From NCBI GenBank assembly GCA_012034575.1, contig JAAUPF010000047.1:1-40270 (forward strand): a stretch of 40,270 bases of DNA, read 5' to 3'. Positions 34,379 to 40,270 of this stretch are shown here, in pieces. The first letter of the stretch is position 1. Each line of letters starts with the position of its first letter. Below the pieces are notes generated by a model. The model did no database searches. It saw only the letters and a program-made list of their open reading frames with translations, and was not told where the DNA came from. A program made the position numbers and the translations under genes. This stretch comes from Richelia sp. CSU_2_1 (lineage in GTDB: Bacteria; Cyanobacteriota; Cyanobacteriia; Cyanobacteriales; Microcoleaceae).

Positions 34379-34992
34379 GAAAGAGTCCTCCAGACTTGAA
34401 TTTTAATTAATTTGCTCGAACCCAATTACCTGAAGTCAACCGAATGTTGACCGCAGCGCAAGACGAATTAAACGCAAAATATGCGCGTTCATCCGACCAA
34501 CCCCAACAGCTCCCGCCACCTTTTAGAAAAAGACGATCTGCTCTCACGAGGTCGGAACTTGGCCGCCGGTGCAGAGAACTCTTAAATCTAAGGTTGTTGT
34601 GCAAACTTTTAGTCATCACTTAATTGTTGAGGCTATTGGCTATTCTGTATTGCTTGCTTTCGGTTTTGATTCAGAATGTTTATAGCCAGCACTGTAGAAA
34701 TTTATTTCCAAGGATGCCAATTTCAGGCGTTCGAGATACCAGTATTCAGTTTAATACGGTGATGGATAAAATGGCTAACATTTTTTAACCTGCAACTTTA
34801 CCTCGCTCTTCATTCTGAGAACTTTTTAGTCACCCTTGCATCCCTTAAATTGGGGCGGGCTGCGTTTAACCGTTCTTTAACGGTATCACAGCCTCGGTAA
34901 CACAGCTAGTTATTTAGGAATATTTCGCTCTTAACTTAACTGCAAGCATATTTAATGACTGTTCTGAATTCACTTCCCGAAACAGGTTGCCG

Positions 34993-35016
34993 AAAAAAAC
35001 AGCCGACTAGCGGCTG
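34993..35016 (-). terminator. Rho-independent terminator, minus strand
   Basis: Read on the minus strand, CAGCCG-CTAGT-CGGCTG forms a 6-bp GC-rich stem directly followed by seven T residues. It lies ~210 bases after the end of the M48-like gene and would end its transcript, placing the heptamer array at 35170-35201 inside that 3' UTR. Confidence 0.75.
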
Positions 35017-35169
35017 GCCGAACTTGCTGTGTTGGGAGGTTGACAAGTTGTACGCGCTACCTTAACGGTTTTGGCCTACCAAGGTTGCAGCACTCTTTTT
35101 GTCAAGCAGATTCATGTAAATTAATATAACGCTCTGTCGGCAGAAAAGCAACTTTTGTTTACGAAAGAA

Positions 35170-35201
35170 GTTGACAGTTGACAGTTGACAGTTGACAGTT
35201 T
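35170..35201. repeat. CAGTTGA heptamer tandem array
   Basis: About 4.5 copies of GTTGACA lie 26 bases downstream of the M48-like gene stop, between that stop and the intrinsic terminator. Confidence 0.9.
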
Positions 35202-35227
35202 GTAATTTTCCCACTCTCCCACTCTCC

Positions 35228-37734
35228 CTATCTTCCGCCTTGAACGATGGTGTAAGCGCCCCAAAAGGCTGCTGCAAAGGCTAAAATTGCCGACCAAATA
35301 GGGTGTCCGCTGTTGCTGGTTTTGCCTCCGGGGGCGCGCAGGGTTTCGAGGTCGATCGCCACTATCGCCCCCCGCCGCAGCCAGCCGGTAGCTGTTACGG
35401 ATTTTCCCAACAAGTCGATCGGGCGCACCGGTACGGGCCACCAAGATCCGATCGGCCCAAATCTCGAAACATAATGCAACCTCACCAATCCCGAATCAGT
35501 TTGCAAAATTAAATCTTGTCCCAGCCAATTGCTGATACCCGATCGACCTAAAAGTTTCCCTTCCAGTTTCACAGGCTTAGCATCCAGCGGCAAAGTCTCG
35601 GGATTGGATAAAATTTCCGGCAAACTCGGCGGCGCAACTTGTCGCGCCGGAATATCCGGGAAAAAATAATTGATCCGCGCCAAAGTACCGAGGCTAAATC
35701 CGATCGGCAAACAGCCCCACAAAATCGATCGATCGCCCAACAACCAATCAAACTGCCAAATACTCGTCCTTGACAAAATTGCCCCGATCGACCACAAAAC
35801 GCCTACGATCGCCAAACTCATCGGAATTCCCAAAAACGGCGCGCCTTGTAAAAATAGTTTGGATTTTTGCAGTTTGAGAATTGACTTAAAAAATGACAAT
35901 TTCCCCTTATTAGATGCTTCCGGCTCCGATAAACTTGCCAAATCTAACTCTGTCTCCAATTTCCAGAATTGAGCGTAGAGTGCCAATAATTTTAAACGTT
36001 CTCCCAGTAAAGGATGCGTGCTGTTAACCGTCAGCCAGTTGCGCAAAGGATTCGCCAGATCCCACTGCAAAATCGGTTCCAGAGATGAATGTTGGGCCGC
36101 CGAACCCAGCGTTACCGCCTGCAGCGGGCTCACCGGCAGCAACAAATCGAAACTTTCCAAAAAATAGCTGGTTTGTTTCTCTTGTTCGATACAAATAGCA
36201 GTATCGATCGCGATTTTTCCCATCGCCCGCGTCAAACCGTTGGGATTGCCGGTAATTTCTGCAGCAGTTCGATCGCTAAAAAATACCCTCCGGCGCGACA
36301 GCCACAACATCGGCCATTTCAACAATTTATAAATTCCGTAACTGCAAGCAGAAATTGCGCCCGCCGCCAACTTGACAGCAGAACGCAAAAATGGAACTGT
36401 CATTAAATCCGACAGTCTTTCTCCCCAGTGCGCCACCTGCCAGTAAATTAGATAAGGAATTTGCAAAACCAATACAGCCAAAGACATCGGTGCAAAATCC
36501 CAGTGGGCGATATGCCCCAATTCCCGAGCAAAAATCGCAGCAATTTCATCTTCCGCCAACTCCTCCAACAGCCCTTGACTGACAGCAATTCGCGCAAATC
36601 GAGGCAATCCGCCGTAACTGAAAGCAACGGGAAGATCGATCGGCAAAAGTTGCAGCAGCGGTTCCCGCATCCCTTGTTTTTTGCAAAACTCCGCATTACC
36701 CGACCGGCTTCTTTGCTGTGTTTTGATAATACTGTCGCCCGCAGCGGTGCGATGCCGCAAAACAATTTCAGCAGTAAATCTATCAGCCACGGAGATGCCG
36801 CCAACAGCAACACGAAAAGAATTTGCAGAAATAAAGTCGGATCGCGGTAAAAAAGCTGAATTGGTTTGATAAAAGGCAGCCTGAGGTAGATGTAAAGCTG
36901 AACCAAAAATGAATTAACTGCCCCCATCAGGAATCGCAGGACAAATCGGCTGGCATAAAATAGGGCGACGATCGAGATAATGGCTTCGATCCGCAAACCC
37001 ATCAATTTTAGAGGCTTGAGAGGCCGCCACCCTTTAGCCCGCCCCGCTTGCTGCCAAGTGTGTTCGGCTGTATCTGCATTGAAAAACTCGGTAAAATCGG
37101 CAGGAAAATCAGCACTGTTTTCGCCACTAACATCTGTATCCTCGGTGGTGAATTCGCTTGTTGCAGAAGTGTCTGATGTGAATTCAGAAGCCTTAACTGT
37201 TGGTAATTTAGGACTTTGTGGCGTTGCGATTTTGTTTTTTTCAGGCAAACCATCCGGTTCAAACGCTACAAATCCGGTAGCGTTGCCTGCGGGGAATTTC
37301 TCGGTAGCGGGCAGTATTTCGGGTTTTGGCGTTTCCTCGCTGAAGGGTACAAAGCCTGTTTCTGGTGGAGTTTGGGAATTATTGGCGGGGGGAATTTCTG
37401 GCGGTTGTTCTGAAGTTGCCGGCGGTTGTGGCGGGCGCAACTTGGTTAATTTTTGCAAAGCCCGATCGGCCCAAGCTTTAACTTGAGAATTGGGATTTTT
37501 TGTCAGAGTGGAGCACAGGGCGATCGCACCTTTGAGATTACCGGTTGCTTTGTAGGCAGCCACCAAGCCCATCTGCGCGCGCGCGCCTTCGGGCCGATCG
37601 GCTTCTGCTTCAGCAACAGAGGTCAAAAGGGCGATCGCCCGATCGTACTCTTGTTGTTTTAAAGCTGCTAAGCCAGCCTCCAGAGACTGTTTCACAGATG
37701 AATTCGCCGAATTTCGATCGTTTGGAGATGCCAT
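35228..37734 (-). pseudogene. TPR plus degenerate M48-like membrane protein, frameshifted
   Basis: Two overlapping frames encode one protein of ~835 residues. The first (from ATG 37734) gives TPRs (~1-95, EAGLAALKQQEYDRAIALLT), a Pro/Glu/Thr-rich linker, TM segments (~245-330) and KHSKEAGRVMRSFAK. The second continues from KKQGMREPLLQLLPID with the M48-like core, more TM segments, an OB-like part (VKLEGKLLGRSGISNWLGQD) and a last TM helix. The switch maps to A6 at 36682-36677, read GCA AAA AAC. One added A restores the frame; so would a -1 slip on A AAA AAC. The zinc motif reads RELGH instead of HELGH, and the downstream ExxAD region reads FFSDRTAA. Peptidase activity is therefore doubtful even if the frame is intact. 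A 7-base gap and a small GCGG-GAA-CCGC hairpin follow the slippery site. Confidence 0.8.
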
Positions 37735-38291
37735 GACATTGCTTGCGCTAGCGTCTTCTCTAAGATAGCCTCAGGGGAAGGAAGAAGGAAGAAGGAAAAA
37801 CGAGGAGTTTTGAGTTTTGAGTTTTGAGTTACCAGATACTCCTCCAGCCACAAGGCTGAACTCTCGGTAAAATAAAGGGGTAAGGAACTGTAACTTAATT
37901 GTTTAACATATCTGTACATTGCGTACTTTTTGGGTATGAAATTCACTAGCGTTAACAATTACTAATTTATAGCTTTTGAACAGGTGAATTACTAGACGAA
38001 ACACTTGTTGTCGTTCGGCTAAACTTGAAGCCCCTCGTCGATCTAATAACGTCCAGAATATAGGACCCCCCTTTTTTTGGACGATCGCCCGCGATTTTGA
38101 ATGTTCGTAGTGAAGACTTTAGTCCTGCTTTTTGAGGACTTCAGTCATCACTACAAACTGAACTTTTCACGGTCGATCGATCGAATCGGAAACAGTCAAC
38201 TATCAACTATCCACTATCCACTCAAAACTCAAAACATACTTGCCCCAATCCGCTACTCCCGATCGACTCTCAACTCTCAACTGATTTCTAC
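37735..38291. other. Repeat-rich intergenic region
   Basis: About 560 bp without a supported gene. It contains a GGAAGAA purine run (37777-37800), a GAGTTTTGAGTTTTGA array (37804-37832), the hairpin element at 38107-38154, and CAACTATC/CAAAACTC repeats near 38197-38236. The promoter of the M48-like gene should be at the left end. Confidence 0.5.
38107..38154. repeat. GTAGTGAAGACT palindromic element
   Basis: A near-perfect 20-bp inverted repeat, GTAGTGAAGACTTTAGTCCT (38107-38126) with 38135-38154 and an 8-base loop. Its outer GTAGTG/CACTAC ends match those of the grxC/leuD hairpin, so they appear to be one repeat family. It lies downstream of the minus-strand CHAT gene. Confidence 0.75.
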
Positions 38292-40270
38292 TTACCAAGG
38301 ATTGCCGATCATTCTAAAAGCCGACCAATAATAAGGATGAGAAAAATTCTGAATATCGGTATTTGCCAATTCCGGCGGCAGCGGCAAACTGCGAGAAGAA
38401 GTACGCAGCATCCCCCCTTCAATCCGCACCTCTTGGCGCAGCAGCGCTAATTGCGCTTGCCGCAGCGCTTCTGCCTTAATCGGAGCAGTTCTCAATTGCG
38501 CGTAAAACTCCGCCATCAATCCCAAACTGCCCTCGTCACTGATATACCAGAGAGTAGCCACAGCCGATTTTACCCCAGCTTGCACCGCTAGCCCGCCAAA
38601 GCCCAACTCAGCCTCCCGATCGCCCACAGCAGTCCTGCAAGCGCTCAAAACTAACAATTCAACTTGCGGGCTGTGCCAACCCATTTGCCGCAACTGATCC
38701 AAACGCAATTTAGTATCCCACAACTGAATAAACGATTGGCTGGGGCTTCCCGATCGAAAATCGGCGTGGGTGGCCAAGTGAATCATCCCAAACGCCTGCC
38801 CCTGACGCTGCGCTTTCAAATTTGCCAAAGTGAAATCTTCATTCAAGAAAGATTTGCCGGGCCACTCCTGTGGCGCGATGGCAGGTACTTCTATTTTCAC
38901 TGCCGGCAAGGGACTCATATCTGCAAATTCCGACGCCCCCATTGCCAGAACTTGCGTATTTTTGAAATTGGCGGCGGTGGTATCTGTCAAACTCAGGCTG
39001 GGCATCGATCCGACACTGTAACGTTCTACCAAAAAGCCTTTGCCGTCGTGCAGTGCGGCCATCGGTATCGATCGCAGCCACGCATCTGAGATAAATGATA
39101 AGTTCTGAATTCCTCGCGCTTGCAATTCTATTTCGATCGGCTCTACCATCCACCGATAAAGCTGCTGGGCTAAAGGCAAATAACTGTGAGTGTGGCGCTT
39201 TACCGGATTGGTCAGTTCGTTGCGAAATCTCTGAACTGCTGACATTACCACAGCGCGATCTGTTTGCGGTATGCGCGCGCGCAGGGGGGCACCTTCCGGC
39301 GTTATCACCACTAATTCCAATTCCTCGCTGGCTGGAATTTGCTGTTCTACCCGCAAGATGGAGGAACTGCTGTCAGCCCGATCGATTGGCGAACCTTTGG
39401 GAACAAACCTGATGTAGACGATGGCGGGTTTGACGCCTGTGGATTGCGCGACTGTACGAAGGGTATTTTGGGTTTCTTCGATGGTGACGATCGTCCTGGT
39501 TGGTGGCAAATTTAGGTAATTGACAAATTCGCTGGTAAATCTCTCCTCCGCAGGAAAAATCATCGTACCGAAGTTGGGCGGCAGCGCGGACACCTCAATC
39601 GGCGGTGGCGCTGGAGAATTGCCCTGTTGCAGGGAACTGGATATCTCGTTTTGCTGTTGCGAGTTGGGGGAAAATAAAGGATTTGTTGTGAGTGGTTGAC
39701 TCGGTGCGATCGGGGTAGCGAGTTCTCGTGTCGGTATCGTTGCGAGATTTGGTGCCTCAGCAGCAGGCACTGCAGGCATCTGGCCGATCGAAACTGTCGG
39801 AGGCGACTCAGTTGACACAGTTGCTGGTACGATCGTTGAATTTTGAACAGTTGTCTGAGTTGGTGTCACATTTGATACTTCTGTTGGATTTTGAACTATT
39901 GGAATAATTGTCTGTACTGGCAAACCCGATACTGCTGTTGAATTTTGCACAGTTGTCTGTGTTGTCGTCAAACCCGATACTGTTGCTGGATTTTGCACAG
40001 TTGTTTGGGTTGGTGTCAAATTTGATACTGCTGCTGGATTTTGAACGATTGTCTGTACTGGTGTCAAATTTGATACTGCTGCTGGATTTTGAACAGTTGT
40101 CTGTACTGGTGTCAAATTCGATACTGCTGTTGGATTTTGAACAGTTGTCTGTGTTGGTGTCAAATTCGATATTGCTGCGGGATTTTGCGCAGTTATCTGT
40201 TGTTGGCGACAAATTCGATACTACTGCGGGATTTTGCGCAGTTATCTGTGTTGGCGACAAATTCGATACT
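38292..40270 (-). CDS. CHAT-domain exoprotein, 5' end outside window
   Basis: At least 624 residues of the C-terminal part are visible. The order is 16-residue TPTQTTVQNP-type repeats, a Pro/Gln/Ser-rich linker, and a CHAT domain (from about 39570 to the end). Key motifs are IPMAALHDGKGFLVERYSVG, the catalytic His in MIHLATHADF and Cys in ELLVLSACRTAVGD, with GFGGLAVQAGVKSAVATLWY. It closely parallels the C-terminus of the TPS-CHAT protein at 27585-33602, down to the endings HFWAGFTVIGSPW and YYWSAFRMIGNPW, so an upstream TPS domain is likely. No good start exists in the window: TTG 40163 falls inside the repeats. Near 40196-40205 one repeat copy has an extra base, shifting the frame relative to the sequence running in from the window edge, where a TAG closes the CHAT frame. 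Confidence 0.85.
39837..40270 (-). repeat. 48-bp coding tandem repeats
   Basis: About nine copies of a 48-bp unit encode the 16-residue motif (N)LTPVQTTVQNPAAVS with minor changes. Copies nearest the window edge are the most alike. One copy at ~40196-40205 has TGTTGTTGG where its neighbour has TGTGTTGG, a one-base gain that breaks the frame. The array continues past the window edge. Confidence 0.88.

Larger units (their letters stand above)
34379..35227. other. Long intergenic region upstream of the RRM gene
   Basis: About 850 bp. The left part is the promoter/5' UTR side of the RRM gene. An ACCGTT-CTTT-AACGGT mini-hairpin lies near 34880. On the right are an intrinsic terminator (34993-35016) and a heptamer array (35170-35201) belonging to the 3' side of the M48-like gene. 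No tRNA or known small RNA was recognised. A minus-strand ORF of 70 codons near 34407 is not convincing. Confidence 0.5.

Noticed and set aside
7623..35201. CAGTTGA and other short arrays as CRISPR repeats
   Set aside because: Units are 7 bases with no unique spacers, so they are simple tandem repeats; no cas genes are present despite the CHAT-TPR protein.
34379..35227. Possible structured RNA (6S, SRP or tmRNA) in the 850-bp gap
   Set aside because: None of the conserved cores of these RNAs was recognised; only a mini-hairpin and an intrinsic terminator are seen.
39808..40260. Minus-strand ORF encoding DNCSKSSSS-type repeats
   Set aside because: It is the alternate frame of the 48-bp CHAT-gene repeats. 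Its first part matches the true frame up to the one-base shift near 40200, so it was treated as part of that gene's frame problem.

Overview
The window looks like chromosomal DNA of a filamentous cyanobacterium of the Microcoleus/Oscillatoria type. This rests on very frequent GCGATCGC (HIP1) octamers and GATCG-rich words, typically cyanobacterial families (DUF1822, DUF3598, ABC1 kinase, TPS-type exoproteins with CHAT domains, a PEP-CTERM protein, RRM proteins), a chloroplast-like tRNA-Glu(UUC), and many heptamer arrays between genes. The genus is inferred; no rRNA gene is present.

Layout. 1-271: nested inverted repeats. 272-5131 (minus): an apparent four-gene operon of sigma-70-like factor, DUF1822 protein (frameshifted), CHAT-TM-TPR protein, and secreted FecR-like/TPR protein. 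5341-7629: DUF3598 gene diverging from a SAM hydroxide adenosyltransferase gene, then a lumenal pentapeptide-repeat gene. 7928-9496: small conserved protein, glutaredoxin and leuD. 9747-15439: a one-TM protein, a GAF histidine kinase and an ABC1 kinase. 15633-19261: a substrate-binding lipoprotein next to a Cache-HAMP-PAS adenylate cyclase. 19288-19939: a DUF5615/DUF433 toxin-antitoxin-like pair with a broken DUF433 gene. 20185-20257: tRNA-Glu. 20423-25751: M42 peptidase, FkbM methyltransferase and a 1062-residue GT-MT-MT-GT enzyme. 26622-33602: a PEP-CTERM protein followed by a 2005-residue two-partner-secretion exoprotein ending in a CHAT domain. 33845-37734: an RRM protein and a frameshifted TPR/M48-like membrane protein. 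38292-40270: the C-terminal part of another CHAT exoprotein with 48-bp coding repeats, running off the window.

The main theme is three CHAT (caspase-like) proteins in 40 kb. One is predicted to be cytoplasmic or membrane-anchored and is co-transcribed with a sigma-like factor and a periplasmic FecR-like protein. The other two carry, or appear to carry, export architecture. The sigma/DUF1822/CHAT/FecR operon is the best candidate for an uncharacterised signalling or proteolytic system.

Three genes (DUF1822, DUF433, M48-like) are each broken by what looks like one missing base, two of them at homopolymers. A fourth shift lies in the 48-bp repeats. These may be sequence errors, real pseudogenes, or, for the M48-like gene, a programmed -1 frameshift at A AAA AAC. 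Heptamer tandem arrays abut or overlap several stop codons, a second recurring pattern.
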